The notes: a model not told the origin generated them from the letters alone. Numbered from the stretch's first letter, positions 26,801 to 36,371 are shown. The stretch is 64,000 nucleotides of DNA from Desulforhopalus sp. (GCA_030247675.1 JAOTRX010000002.1:620001-684000), one strand, 5' to 3'. Program-made: numbers and translations.

Positions 26801-29116
26801 ATGAATCTTACCGAAGAACAACTGCGCATTGTAGGTCATGGCGGCGGTCACGCCAGGGTCAGTGCCGTAGCCGGTTCCGGCAAGACCACGACGATGGTCG
26901 AGCGGATCGGCCATCTGCTCCGCCATGGCACACCGGCCGGTGAGATCCTGGTGCTGATGTTCAATAAATCGGCGCGGGACGGCTTTGCCGAGGCAATGAC
27001 CAAAAATCTCGGCGGCCTTAATTGCCCTTTACCGGAGGTGCGCACCTTCCACTCCCTTGGCCTGCGGCTGGTCAACAGCTTTACCAAGCGCGGCGCCCTG
27101 CCGGCCTATCGCCTGGTCACCGACGAATACCTCCTTGAACGCTTGGCCCGGCAGGTGGTGACTGAGTTGTACAAGGAGGAGTTTGAGGGGTGGCCTTCCG
27201 GGGAGGAGGTCGAAGAGTTTCTCACCTTTCTTGACCGGGTGAAGGGAACGGTGCTTGATGTCGGGCAGGTCTTGGCGGGCCTCGGTTTGCCTGCTCGCTA
27301 CGGCTATTTCGTCCAGGCCTTTGAGCTCTTTGAAAAGGTGCGGCGCGAACAAAAGATCAGATTCTATGCCGACCTCATCTACGAACCGCTCCTGGCAATG
27401 CGCGCTGACCCGCATCTCGCCGCCTGGGTTGCCGACCGGGTCGAGCATATCATCGTCGATGAATACCAGGACATCAACGAGGCCCAGCAGCAGCTTTTGA
27501 AGATCCTCGCCGGCAAGCGGGCGAAGGTGATGGTCGTCGGCGACGTCGATCAGTGCATCTATGAATGGCGGGGCGCCCAGCCGGAATATATTACCACCAG
27601 GTTCCAGCTGGATTTCGTCAACCCTGCCAACTATCTGCTTTCCTATACCTTTCGCTACGGCCACGCCCTGTCCCTTGCCGCCAACCACCTCATTGCCAAT
27701 AACCGTAAGCGCGACCGGAAATTTTGCATCTCCCACGGGGGGACACCCTGTACCGCGATCACCTGCCTTGAAGAGGCGGACAAGTTTGCCGGCACAACCT
27801 CGGCAAGGCCTGGCCATCCGGTGCTGACCATCCTTGGCGAGTGGTCGGGGCAGGGACGGTCCCTTGCCGAGGCTGTAGTGCTCGTCCGGCTCTTTGCCCA
27901 AAGTGTGCCGGTCGAACTGGCCCTTCTTGAAGCGGGCATACCGTATCGTCTTGAGGGCAACAACCAGGTGTTCGATTGTCCGGAGATTCTGGCACTGACC
28001 GGATATCTCCAGCTGGTCTCCGGAACCCTTGGTGCCGAGGATTTGCCAAACCGGGTCCGCATCCTGCATGCCATGCTTTCCCAGCCGCATATGGGCGTCA
28101 AACGCGAGGAACTGGAGGGGCTTGCCCAGGCTATTGCCGAGGATCCGACCGCCGCCCCCGAGACCTTGCTTGCCTGGAGTGACCGGGATCTGCCACCCTT
28201 TCTCAAGAAACGCTTTGTTGAAACCGCCGAAAACTGGCGCCAACTGGCGAAGATGCCGCACTCCGGATCGGCTGCCGGGTTGCTGAAGACCATCGTCGAT
28301 AAACTGAAGCTTTACGATTTTTATGATACCTTTTCGGCGCGTAGTGCGACCGCTGAAAACCGGGTGAAAACCTGCCAGGCATTTATCGATTTTGCCGCCG
28401 GCCAGCAATTGTCGGTGGTGGAGCTGTTGGCAAAAATTGCCGGACTGCGCGAGGCCGGACAGAGCGGGGCGGCGGGCAGTTTGCTGATCACCTCCGTCCA
28501 CCGGGCAAAAGGCTTGGAATGGCCCCTGGTGGTCCTTCCCGGCCTGGAGGAAGGCTCCTTCCCCTTTTACCGCGAGCAGGGCGCGACGGTGGAGCTGGAA
28601 GACGAGCGCCGGCTGTTTTACGTGGCGATGACTAGGGTCATTGAGAGGGTGGTCTGTATTCATCCGACCGATGCCGCTTTCAAGCGCAGCATGGCAAAAG
28701 GCAGCGCCAGGTATCCCGGTCCACCGGCCTGCACCAGCCGTTTTCTGTATGAGGCGAATCCGGGACTTTCCGCGGATCTTGGCCAGGTGTTGCATGGTCT
28801 GGTGGCGGCAGAGAAGGTCTCCCTTGCCGGCGATATCGATATAGCCGAAGAATACTTTAAGGCGGTGGGGCGTGAGCCGGAACTTCTGGCCTTGCGCAGA
28901 GGAGATACCGTTTCAGCCGAGCCAGTGGACCGGGGCGCAGGCAAGGTTCTTCAGATTGGTGATATAGCCGAAGGGCTGCGGGTCTGGCACGGTTTCTTCG
29001 GCGCTGGGACGGTGACCGAGATCATGGACAGGAAGCAGGGGCGCCTGAAGGTGGAATTTGAGGATCATGGCAAGACCATCCTCCTTGCCGCCTACGCCCG
29101 TCTGCAATCCTTGTAA
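26801..29116 (+). CDS. UvrD/PcrA-type superfamily 1 DNA helicase
   Basis: 771 residues. ATP-dependent 3'-5' helicase motifs in order: SAVAGSGKTTTM (Walker A), DEYQDINEAQQ (II), VGDVDQCIYEWRGA (III), LSYTFRYGHAL (IV), TSVHRAKGLEWPLVVLPG (V) and ERRLFYVAMTR (VI). The last ~50 residues, GFFGAGTVTEIMDRKQGRLK and onward, form a Tudor-like tail as in PcrA. Probable role in repair or replication-fork maintenance. The start is uncertain: no good ribosome site precedes this ATG, and a GTG 24 bp upstream is possible. It converges with livF. Confidence 0.88.
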   Translation: MNLTEEQLRIVGHGGGHARVSAVAGSGKTTTMVERIGHLLRHGTPAGEILVLMFNKSARDGFAEAMTKNLGGLNCPLPEVRTFHSLGLRLVNSFTKRGALPAYRLVTDEYLLERLARQVVTELYKEEFEGWPSGEEVEEFLTFLDRVKGTVLDVGQVLAGLGLPARYGYFVQAFELFEKVRREQKIRFYADLIYEPLLAMRADPHLAAWVADRVEHIIVDEYQDINEAQQQLLKILAGKRAKVMVVGDVDQCIYEWRGAQPEYITTRFQLDFVNPANYLLSYTFRYGHALSLAANHLIANNRKRDRKFCISHGGTPCTAITCLEEADKFAGTTSARPGHPVLTILGEWSGQGRSLAEAVVLVRLFAQSVPVELALLEAGIPYRLEGNNQVFDCPEILALTGYLQLVSGTLGAEDLPNRVRILHAMLSQPHMGVKREELEGLAQAIAEDPTAAPETLLAWSDRDLPPFLKKRFVETAENWRQLAKMPHSGSAAGLLKTIVDKLKLYDFYDTFSARSATAENRVKTCQAFIDFAAGQQLSVVELLAKIAGLREAGQSGAAGSLLITSVHRAKGLEWPLVVLPGLEEGSFPFYREQGATVELEDERRLFYVAMTRVIERVVCIHPTDAAFKRSMAKGSARYPGPPACTSRFLYEANPGLSADLGQVLHGLVAAEKVSLAGDIDIAEEYFKAVGREPELLALRRGDTVSAEPVDRGAGKVLQIGDIAEGLRVWHGFFGAGTVTEIMDRKQGRLKVEFEDHGKTILLAAYARLQSL

Positions 29117-29173
29117 CGAAGAACCTTAGGGTTGCACAGCGCAGTGGCAGGGGTGCACCAACCCATCAATCGT

Positions 29174-29881
29174 TTAAATTCCCAGATAGGCCTTCTGGAT
29201 ATCGCTGTTGCTTGCCAGGGACTGGGCGGTTCCGGCAAAGACGATCCGGCCGTTTTCGATAACATATCCCCGGTGGGCGATCTTCAAGGCCTGGTTGGCG
29301 TTTTGTTCGACAAGGAAGATGGTGGTGCGGTTTTCGGCATTGATCTGTTTGATGATCTCGAAGATCTGTTTGATCACCAGCGGCGCCAGCCCCATGGATG
29401 GTTCATCGAGCAGCAGCAGCTTGGGGCGGGCCATCAGAGCCCGGGACATGGCCAGCATCTGCTGCTGACCGCCGCTCAGGGTGCCGCCCTCCTGTTTTCG
29501 CCGCTCGGCAAGGATAGGAAAGAGCGAGAAGACATAGTCGAGGTCGCGTTTAATCTCTTTTTTATCGTTACGCAGGAAGGCGCCCATGTCGAGGTTTTCC
29601 TGAACGCTCAGCTGGGGAAAGATATGGCGTCCTTCGGGGACCTGGCTGATACCCATCCGGACGATGGCGTCGGGGGTTTCCTTATGGATCTCCCGCCCCT
29701 GATAGAGGATTCTCCCGCCCCGGGCTGGCACGACCCCGGAGATGGTCATCAATGTCGTGCTTTTGCCTGCCCCATTGGCGCCGATCAGGGTGATGATCTC
29801 GCCTTCGTTGATGTCGATGCTCATCTCCTTGATGGCCAGGATGTTGCCGTAACCGGCCTGTACGTTTTCCAGTTTAAGCAT
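29174..29881 (-). CDS. livF: Branched-chain amino-acid ABC transporter ATPase LivF
   Basis: 235 residues. Walker A GANGAGKSTTL, LivF-type SQVPEGRHIFPQLSVQENLD, signature TLSGGQQQMLAMSRAL, Walker B LLLLDEPSMGLAP, and H-loop residues in the EQNANQAL region. Energises uptake with LivG. The ATG at 29881 overlaps the livG end by 8 bp and has GAGG upstream. Last gene of the minus-strand livKHMGF operon. Confidence 0.92.
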   Translation of the reverse strand: MLKLENVQAGYGNILAIKEMSIDINEGEIITLIGANGAGKSTTLMTISGVVPARGGRILYQGREIHKETPDAIVRMGISQVPEGRHIFPQLSVQENLDMGAFLRNDKKEIKRDLDYVFSLFPILAERRKQEGGTLSGGQQQMLAMSRALMARPKLLLLDEPSMGLAPLVIKQIFEIIKQINAENRTTIFLVEQNANQALKIAHRGYVIENGRIVFAGTAQSLASNSDIQKAYLGI

Positions 29882-30674
29882 CGACGTCCTCACCTAAATA
29901 GGCCTTGATCACCGCCGGGTTGGCACGTATCTCGGAAGGAGTTCCCTCGGCGATTTTCCTGCCGTAGTCCATGACGAAGATCCGGTCCGACAGGCTCATC
30001 ACCAGCTTCATGTCATGTTCGATGAGCAGGATGGCATGGCCGTCGGCGGAGATTTCCCGGATCAGGGTATCCAGCTCGTGGGTTTCCTGGGGGTTCATGC
30101 CGGCCGCCGGTTCGTCAAGGAGCAGCAGGAAGGGCTCGGTGGCCAGGGCCCTGGCGATCTCCAGTCGTCGTTGGGCACCATATGACAGATTTTTGGCAAA
30201 CTCACCGGCGAGGTGGGCAAGGCCGACCTTTTCGAGGATGGCATAGCTCATTTCGACAATCTGCTGCTCTTCCCGGCGGGTGGCGGCATTGCGCAGGATG
30301 GCGCCGACGATGAAGGCCTTGGTCCGGCAATGTCTGCCGATCATGACGTTTTCCAGGACGGTCATCTGGGAAAACAGGCGGATATTCTGGAAGGTCCTGG
30401 CCAGACCCTTTTCCGTTACCTGATTCGGTTTCAGCCCCTTCAGGTTGATACTTTTGGAACTATCGGGTGGGGTGAGGACCAGCTCACCGGCTGTTGGCGT
30501 GTAGATGCCGGTGAGGCAGTTGAAAAAGGTGGTCTTGCCGGCCCCGTTCGGTCCGATGAGCGCCACGATCTCGCCGGCACGGACATTGAGGTCGAGCCTG
30601 TCGAGGGCGCGAATGCCCCCGAAATCCATGGTGAGACCGCTGATGTTGAGTATTGGCGTGGTATCCGTTTCCAT
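29874..30674 (-). CDS. livG: Branched-chain amino-acid ABC transporter ATPase LivG
   Basis: 266 residues. Walker A GPNGAGKTTFFN, LivG-specific TEKGLARTFQNIRLFSQMTV, signature LSYGAQRRLEIARAL, Walker B LLLLDEPAAGMNP and H-loop LIEHDM. The ATG shares its A with the livM stop (TAATG), indicating coupled translation. Confidence 0.93.
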   Translation of the reverse strand: METDTTPILNISGLTMDFGGIRALDRLDLNVRAGEIVALIGPNGAGKTTFFNCLTGIYTPTAGELVLTPPDSSKSINLKGLKPNQVTEKGLARTFQNIRLFSQMTVLENVMIGRHCRTKAFIVGAILRNAATRREEQQIVEMSYAILEKVGLAHLAGEFAKNLSYGAQRRLEIARALATEPFLLLLDEPAAGMNPQETHELDTLIREISADGHAILLIEHDMKLVMSLSDRIFVMDYGRKIAEGTPSEIRANPAVIKAYLGEDVDA

Positions 30675-31903
30675 TAGCGAGGTTTGCCGGCAGGTGCCGG
30701 TTTTTCAAATTTATAGGTTCTGCGAATGCTGGCAATGAGTCCCTGCGGCCGGAACACCATCATCGCCACAAGGATGGCGCCAAAGGCGAGCATCCGGTAC
30801 TGTGACAGCTCGCGCAGGTATTCCGGGAGGAGGATGAGGATCAGGGCGGCAAGGATGACTCCGACGATTGAGCCCATGCCGCCAAGGACGACAATGGCCA
30901 GGATGATCGCCGACTCCAGGAAGGTAAAGCTGGCCGGGTTGATGAAGGTGGTCTTGGCGGCGAAGACCACGCCGATGATCCCGGCCCAGAAGGCCCCGAG
31001 GGAGAATGCCACCAGCTTGGTCTTGCGTTTGTCGATGCCCATTGCCTGACAGGCGATTTCGTCTTCGCGCAGGGCGATCCAGGCCCGGCCAAGACGGGAA
31101 TCCTGCAGGCGGTTGACGATGAAGATGGTAGCGATTACAAAGAGAACCATCAGGTAGTAACTATAAATGATCGCCGAATCGAGGCTCAGTTCGATGCCGA
31201 AGAGACCGGGGCGGGCAATATTGGAAATCCCGCTCGGACCCTTGGAAAATTCCCCCCAGTTCTCGAGGATCAGACGGATGATCTCGCCGAACCCGAGGGT
31301 GACGATGGCCAGATAATCGCCGCGCAGGCGGAGGACCGGAAAACCAAGGAGAATGCCGAACAGCGCGGCGAGTCCGCCGCCGATGGGCAGCACCGCCCAG
31401 AAGCCGAGGCCGAAATGATGGTTGAGCAGGGCGTAGGAATAGGCGCCGACGGCATAAAAGGCGACGTAGCCGAGGTCAAGCAGGCCGGCCATGCCGACGA
31501 CGATATTCAGACCAAGGCCGAGGACGACGTACATCAGGGCGGTGGTCATGACGGTGGTCTGGTACGACGAGGAAAAGGTCGGAAAGGCCACTGCCACGGC
31601 GAGCAGGATGCCGCCGAGCAGGTATTTTTGTTTCTGGTCCTGCAGGATGCGGTGGATGAAGGATTCCTGTTCGCCGGTATCATCGCTGGCGCCAGCCTTT
31701 TTCGACGCCGCTTTATGACGCAAGGCCAGCTGGACGAGCAGATAGATGAAAAACACCCCGCCGGCGACGAAGAGGGCGTTTTGCCACCGCCAGGTGACGG
31801 TTCCTTCCACCGGGTTGACCTTGATCACCATGATCGGGAAGGTCAAAGCGGCAAACCAGAGAGAAAGCAGCAGGCCCCTCAGTGTGTGTTTCAACGGCGA
31901 CAT
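30674..31903 (-). CDS. livM: Branched-chain amino-acid ABC permease LivM
   Basis: 409 residues. The long form, as in E. coli LivM, has two extra N-terminal helices and a charged linker (residues ~1-90) before the conserved permease core. Core signatures are GLGLNIVVGMAGLLDLGYVA, LRGDYLAIVTLGFGEIIRL, and the ATPase-contact loop GRAWIALREDEIACQAMGI. The start is placed at MSPLKHTL. It forms the pore with LivH. Confidence 0.9.
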   Translation of the reverse strand: MSPLKHTLRGLLLSLWFAALTFPIMVIKVNPVEGTVTWRWQNALFVAGGVFFIYLLVQLALRHKAASKKAGASDDTGEQESFIHRILQDQKQKYLLGGILLAVAVAFPTFSSSYQTTVMTTALMYVVLGLGLNIVVGMAGLLDLGYVAFYAVGAYSYALLNHHFGLGFWAVLPIGGGLAALFGILLGFPVLRLRGDYLAIVTLGFGEIIRLILENWGEFSKGPSGISNIARPGLFGIELSLDSAIIYSYYLMVLFVIATIFIVNRLQDSRLGRAWIALREDEIACQAMGIDKRKTKLVAFSLGAFWAGIIGVVFAAKTTFINPASFTFLESAIILAIVVLGGMGSIVGVILAALILILLPEYLRELSQYRMLAFGAILVAMMVFRPQGLIASIRRTYKFEKPAPAGKPR

Positions 31904-31916
31904 GGTTTTCCTCCCT

Positions 31917-32819
31917 TCAAACCTTTTTGGTTTCCGCCTTTCCGAGCAGGCCGGACGGCTTGAAAATGAGAATGATGACCAAGAGGGAGAAGGCGAAGAC
32001 ATCCTCATAATCACTGGAAACGTAGCCGGTGGCAAAACTCTCCGTCAGTCCGAGAACGAGTGCGCCGAGGACTGCTCCGGGGATCGAGCCGATGCCGCCG
32101 AGCACCGCCGCGGTAAAGGCCTTGATGCCGGCGAGAAATCCGATAGAAAAATTGATCTGGCCGATATGCGAGGCGATCAGCAGTCCTCCCACCGCGGCCA
32201 GTGCCGAGCCGATGATGAAGGTCGCGGAAATTATCTTGTTGACATCAATGCCGAGCAGCATCGCCATGGTCCTGTCCTGGGCGGTCGCCCGCATGGCCTT
32301 GCCGATCTTGGTCCCTTTGATCAGGACAGTCAGGGCGATCATGATGATGGTGGTGGTAAGCAGAATAACCAGATCGGTGGAGCCGATGATATGGGCAATC
32401 GGTTCCATAAAGGGGAAGTCCGGGATCAGGGTTGGGAATGGCAGAAAATCGGGGGTCTGGGCAAGCAGGACATAGTTCTGCAGAAAGATTGACATGCCGA
32501 TGGCGCTGATCAGGGGCGACAGCCGAGGCGCATGGCGCAAGGGTTTATAGGCAATTCTTTCGACGGTGTAGCCATAGGCACTGGACCACACCACCGCCGC
32601 GAGTCCCGCCAGGACGACGATGGCTAAAAGTGGAAAACCATAGATGGTCAGCACCGTCGCGACAATATAGGCGGTAAAGGCGCCGATCATATAGATCTCG
32701 CCGTGGGCGAAGTTGATCAGGCCGATAATGCCGTAGACCATGGTATAGCCCAGGGCGATCAGGGCATAAATGGCACCGCGGGTCAGTCCGCTGCAGAGTA
32801 GCTCGATGAAATAATCCAT
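31917..32819 (-). CDS. livH: Branched-chain amino-acid ABC permease LivH
   Basis: 300 residues, eight or so helices. SGLTRGAIYALIALGYTMVY and IGLINFAHGEIYMIGAF open the protein. The coupling loop is MRATAQDRTMAMLLGIDVNK. LAGIKAFTAAVLGGIGSIPG and FKPSGLLGKA close it. The start is placed at MDYFIELL, just after a terminator-like hairpin that separates it from livK. Confidence 0.9.
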   Translation of the reverse strand: MDYFIELLCSGLTRGAIYALIALGYTMVYGIIGLINFAHGEIYMIGAFTAYIVATVLTIYGFPLLAIVVLAGLAAVVWSSAYGYTVERIAYKPLRHAPRLSPLISAIGMSIFLQNYVLLAQTPDFLPFPTLIPDFPFMEPIAHIIGSTDLVILLTTTIIMIALTVLIKGTKIGKAMRATAQDRTMAMLLGIDVNKIISATFIIGSALAAVGGLLIASHIGQINFSIGFLAGIKAFTAAVLGGIGSIPGAVLGALVLGLTESFATGYVSSDYEDVFAFSLLVIILIFKPSGLLGKAETKKV

Positions 32820-32842
32820 AGTCCGGGCTATATAAAAAAGAA

Positions 32843-32885
32843 CCTGAAGCAGACGGTCGGCGGGAATTGCACCGTCTGCTTCAGG
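32843..32885 (-). terminator. Terminator/attenuator between livK and livH
   Basis: A perfect 15-bp stem CCTGAAGCAGACGGT/ACCGTCTGCTTCAGG with a 13-nt loop. On the minus strand it is followed by TTCTTTTTTAT. It probably makes livK mRNA more abundant than livHMGF mRNA. Confidence 0.85.
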
Positions 32886-32909
32886 CAACGGAAAAACACT
32901 GTGAGAAAA

Positions 32910-34037
32910 CTACTTCAACTCGATAAACTTGCCGTCTTTAACCTGATAGACGGAGAAGCCGACACCGATGGCGTCACCTTTCTCGTTGAAAGATATGCTG
33001 CCGAGCGGGGTATCGACCTTTTCAGTCTGTAAGACCTTTTTCAAGGCGGCCAGGTCGGTGGAGCCGGCCTTGTCGATGGCATTGACCAGGGCCAGCGTCG
33101 CCGCATAGGCATTCTCGAAGAAGGAACCGGGGTCGGTGCCAAAGGCCTTTTTATGTTCGTCTTTGGCCTGGATGGACAGTGGATTCTTGGTGGTATCCAT
33201 CGGACCGGAGGCATAGGCACCCTCGGCGTCGGCACCGGCGACACTGATAAAGGTATCGACCTTGACGCCATCATCGGAGATGAAGGCAGTTGTCATACGT
33301 TTTTTCTTCATCATGCTGACGATCTTCGAGGCCTCCGGGTGATAGCCGCCAAAAATTACCGCCTGGGCGTCCTTTTGCTTGATCTTCTGGACGATGGCCG
33401 AATAATCGACGGCACCGGGGGTTACACCCTCAAAGAGTACCACCTGGGCCTTGCCGGATTTTTCAATGAACGACTTGGCAAACTCAGCGAGGCCCTTGCC
33501 ATAGTCACCCTTATCGTGGACCAGGGCGATCTTGGTGAAGCCCAGTTTGTTGAGGGCGAATTCCACATCAACCTTGGCCTGGGTGTCGTCCGGGGCAATG
33601 GTCCGGAAGAAGTTCGGATACTCGCCGCTATATGTCAGGTCCGGGCTGGTCGAAGAAGGGGAAATAACGAGGATGTTGGCATTCTTGTAGATCGGCAGTG
33701 CCGCCTTGGTCGGGCCGGAACAGATATGGCCAATGATCACCTCGGCGCCCTGGGAAACCAGCTTTGTCGCTGAGTTTGTGGCTACTTCCGGCTTGCAGAC
33801 ATCGTCTTCGATGAGCAGCTCGATCTTCTTGCCCTTGATCCCGCCTTTGGCGTTGACCTGGTCGACAACCAGCTTGGCGGCATTGACGGTCGGCAGACCA
33901 TAGGTGGCGAGGTCGCCGCTGTGTGCCCCGGCCACACCGATCTTGATGGTATCGCCGGACATTGCTGGGATTGGTGCTGAAAAGGTCAGCATCAGCGCCA
34001 TCGCCGCAACCATCTTTCCGCTTTGTATCAGTTTCAT
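32910..34037 (-). CDS. livK: Branched-chain amino-acid binding protein LivK
   Basis: 375 residues. A signal peptide (MKLIQSGKMVAAMALMLTFS, cut after PAMS or nearby) is followed by a type I periplasmic-binding fold: IKIGVAGAHSGDLATYGLPT, GAEVIIGHICSGPTKAALPI, FRTIAPDDTQAKVDVEF, IALVHDKGDYGKGLAEF and VIFGGYHPEASKIV. It delivers Leu/Ile/Val or related amino acids to LivHM. GGAGG lies 5-8 bases before the ATG. First gene of the operon. Confidence 0.92.
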   Translation of the reverse strand: MKLIQSGKMVAAMALMLTFSAPIPAMSGDTIKIGVAGAHSGDLATYGLPTVNAAKLVVDQVNAKGGIKGKKIELLIEDDVCKPEVATNSATKLVSQGAEVIIGHICSGPTKAALPIYKNANILVISPSSTSPDLTYSGEYPNFFRTIAPDDTQAKVDVEFALNKLGFTKIALVHDKGDYGKGLAEFAKSFIEKSGKAQVVLFEGVTPGAVDYSAIVQKIKQKDAQAVIFGGYHPEASKIVSMMKKKRMTTAFISDDGVKVDTFISVAGADAEGAYASGPMDTTKNPLSIQAKDEHKKAFGTDPGSFFENAYAATLALVNAIDKAGSTDLAALKKVLQTEKVDTPLGSISFNEKGDAIGVGFSVYQVKDGKFIELK

Positions 34038-34260
34038 GTTTCCTCCATCGGAAAAGTGACATTTTTGCCCCGCCCCATTTTCGCTGTAAGGCGTCCTGCT
34101 ACGGGAAAAAGACGGGTAGAAAACCCCAAAAATTGCTAGATGTCTTTTACGCGTCCTTGCGCGAAATTGAAAGTGAAAAAGCTTATTGGCAGACAATTCT
34201 CAACAATCATTCTCACAATGGTACATAATCGAAAAGGGGAGTGTTGGTAATATTCAGATT

Positions 34261-34476
34261 TTATTCAGTAAATGGTGGATGTTTGCCTTTTTCCATACAG
34301 TTTTGGATATGGCCTTCAACAGCTTCTCGGAAGTTTTTCTCAAGCTCTTCAAAGCTGTGACCTTTATAGAGGAGATCTTCGTCGATGAAGAGAATCTTGC
34401 CGTACAAAGAATAATCTCGGGTATCTACCTCAATAGTGCCGTGATATCCCTTATGAACTATGGTTTTCTGTGCCAA
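34261..34476 (-). CDS. HicB-like antitoxin domain protein, short and without HicA
   Basis: 71 residues. GYHGTIEVDTRDYSLYGKIL and GHSFEELEKNFREAVEGHI match the HicB partial RNase H-like fold. Usual HicB antitoxins are about 110 residues with a C-terminal ribbon-helix-helix or HTH domain. This one stops right after the fold, so it lacks DNA binding. The start is a TTG with GGAG upstream. No HicA toxin frame is seen on either side. Probably an orphan, or a remnant. Confidence 0.65.
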   Translation of the reverse strand: MAQKTIVHKGYHGTIEVDTRDYSLYGKILFIDEDLLYKGHSFEELEKNFREAVEGHIQNCMEKGKHPPFTE

Positions 34477-34562
34477 AACGGGTCTCCATGCTGTTGTTGA
34501 TGTGTTGTGTCGTGGTCAGAGTAGGCCACCCCAAAAAGCATTTTTTAATCCCTGTGCGGGCC

Positions 34563-34772
34563 TTAGTAATGAGGGGGCGGCGGCTCCTGGCCTTCTGGTA
34601 AATGGTCTGAGGCGGCCTCGAGCATTGCCAGGACTTGCCGGAGATGCTCTTCAATCCGGTCGAGCTGTCTCTGCTGGTCGATGATCACCTCATTGAGGCT
34701 ATCGACCAATCGCTCCTGATGGGCGAATTTTTCCTCAAGAATCTGCATGCGTACGGTGATGTCGTCTGGCAT
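34563..34772 (-). CDS. slyX: SlyX family protein
   Basis: 69 residues, a nearly uninterrupted coiled coil (EEKFAHQERLVDSLNEVIID, QQRQLDRIEEHLRQVL) ending in the PPPPHY tail typical of SlyX. Function in the family is unclear. Confidence 0.8.
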   Translation of the reverse strand: MPDDITVRMQILEEKFAHQERLVDSLNEVIIDQQRQLDRIEEHLRQVLAMLEAASDHLPEGQEPPPPHY

Positions 34773-34987
34773 TGCCCACGGGCTGCTGGTTGATTTTTGT
34801 TGCTGGGTGCCGGATTGCAGCGGCTATCCGGTCACCTTCCCCGGCGGGAAACTATAGTAACCCTTTCCGGCAAAAGGCAAGGAAATATTTTTTGCCGCGG
34901 GGGTACCGGGGGAAGTGCCATTGCTTGTGAATTCCCGGTAAAAGGTGTAAGGGATAAGGCCAAAATCCCTTGTTTCCGGAGCCTGTC

Positions 34988-35902
34988 GTGATTGTCCTTA
35001 ACTCACTTTTCCCCATATTCGTCCTTCTCCTCTTCGGTGCGGTACTCAAGCGCCGGGGACTGACCGATACGCTTTTTCTCAACACCTCCGACCGGCTCAT
35101 CTACTATTTCTTTTTCCCCCTCATGCTGTTCTGGAAGATCGGCGGGGCATCGCTTGACCAAGGGATCGACTGGGATTTTTGCCTGGCCTGCCTCTCGGCC
35201 CTGCTGGCCATGTATGTGCTCAGCACCCTGGTCATCAAACTTTTGCCCATCTCCGATTTTCAGGCCGGTTCCTTTTCCCAGAGCTGCTACCGCTTCAACA
35301 CCTATATTGGAGTCGCGGTCATTCTCAACAGCCTTGGGGCGGAAGGGGTGAAGTATTTCGGTATCATGATCGGCTTCTCCATTCCGCTCATCAATTTGTT
35401 CGCCGTTTCCACCTGCATCTGGTTTTCCGGTGTCAATGTCGGCCTGCGCCGGCGGATCATCATAGTCGGCCGGTCGCTGATATCCAATCCGCTGATTCTC
35501 GGGTGCCTGGCAGGTATTGTCTATTCGCGGCTGTTCGGCAGTTTCCCGGTGTTCATCAATAACGCCCTCAGCCTGATCTCCTCGGTGGCCCTGCCACTGG
35601 CCCTGATCTCCATCGGCGGCAGCCTGTCCTTTGCCGGGGTTAGAGGCAATCTTGGACCTGCGCTTCTGGCAGCGGTCTTGAAACTGGCGGTGTTGCCGGC
35701 ACTCGGCTGGGTGTTCTTTGCCCTCTTTAACGTTACCGGCCTGCCGTTCAAGGTGGGCATGATCTTCCTTGCCCTGCCCGCCTCAACCGCCATCTATGTT
35801 TTGTCCTCGCAGATGCGCAGCGATACCAATCTCGCTTCCGCGTCAATCGTCCTCTCCACTGTTCTTTCCTTCATCTCCCTTTCGGTTGCCTTGCTTCTTT
35901 GA
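34988..35902 (+). CDS. AEC (auxin efflux carrier) family transporter
   Basis: 304 residues with ten hydrophobic helices in two inverted halves. NSLFPIFVLLLFGAVLKRRG, YYFFFPLMLFWKIGG, AVILNSLGAEGVKYFGI and the C-terminal LPASTAIYVLSSQM are family features. Substrate unknown; relatives carry dicarboxylates or amino-acid-related anions. The GTG at 34988 has GGAG eight bases before it, preferred over a TTG six codons earlier. Confidence 0.82.
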   Translation: MIVLNSLFPIFVLLLFGAVLKRRGLTDTLFLNTSDRLIYYFFFPLMLFWKIGGASLDQGIDWDFCLACLSALLAMYVLSTLVIKLLPISDFQAGSFSQSCYRFNTYIGVAVILNSLGAEGVKYFGIMIGFSIPLINLFAVSTCIWFSGVNVGLRRRIIIVGRSLISNPLILGCLAGIVYSRLFGSFPVFINNALSLISSVALPLALISIGGSLSFAGVRGNLGPALLAAVLKLAVLPALGWVFFALFNVTGLPFKVGMIFLALPASTAIYVLSSQMRSDTNLASASIVLSTVLSFISLSVALLL

Positions 35903-36138
35903 TCTGCTGTTTTCCATGTATGCAATACTCGGTTGTTTTATCCTGGAAAGGGCTTGGCCGAGGGCGTACGGACCGATGTGTCGTTCGGTAAAAGGTATTT
36001 AAATCAATACTATTTCTCATCCGGGGACTGGCTCTTCATGACAATGGGATATATAATTGCAGGAGGTGAGGGGGAAGCGGAGGCAGCCGATTGCAATAGC
36101 GGCAACAGACGGTTCCGGAAAACATGGAGGAGCGCAAA

Positions 36139-36300
36139 ATGAGAGGCACATACGAGGCATTTATCCTGGTAAAGGTGAAGGACGGTCGGCAATATGTATG
36201 CGCTCTCAACAGGCGCCAGAAGAAGGACCGAGATACTTTTGACCAGCTCAGCTGGCGGCAAAAACAGGAGTATCTACAGACTCAGGTGGTCTGGAATTGA
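36139..36300 (+). CDS. Small basic protein of 53 residues, unknown function
   Basis: Starts MRGTYEAFILVKVKDGRQYV, followed by CALNRRQKKDRDTFDQLSWR and QKQEYLQTQVVWN. A strong GGAGG lies 8-12 bases before the ATG, and a strong bidirectional terminator follows 22 bp after the stop, which together support a real gene. Highly charged, no signal peptide, no known motif. Not recognised as a member of any family. Confidence 0.6.
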   Translation: MRGTYEAFILVKVKDGRQYVCALNRRQKKDRDTFDQLSWRQKQEYLQTQVVWN

Positions 36301-36321
36301 CCTGTAGGCAGGTCGGACGGC

Positions 36322-36363
36322 AAAAGGGCCTTTCCCCGGAGGAGCGGGGAAAGGCCCTTTTTT
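36322..36363. terminator. Bidirectional terminator
   Basis: AAAAGGGCCTTTCCCC (36322-36337) pairs with GGGGAAAGGCCCTTTT (36346-36361), with an A-run before and a T-run after. It serves both the 53-residue gene (+) and selO (-). Confidence 0.92.
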
Positions 36364-36371
36364 GTTGGTAT

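Noticed and set aside
27029..28795. 588-codon minus-strand frame across the helicase gene
   Set aside because: High-GC codon bias in the real gene opens the opposite frame; all helicase motifs are on the plus strand.
34477..34562. Space searched for a HicA toxin beside the HicB-like gene
   Set aside because: No frame with the HicA fold (small basic dsRBD-like protein with catalytic His) is present on either strand.
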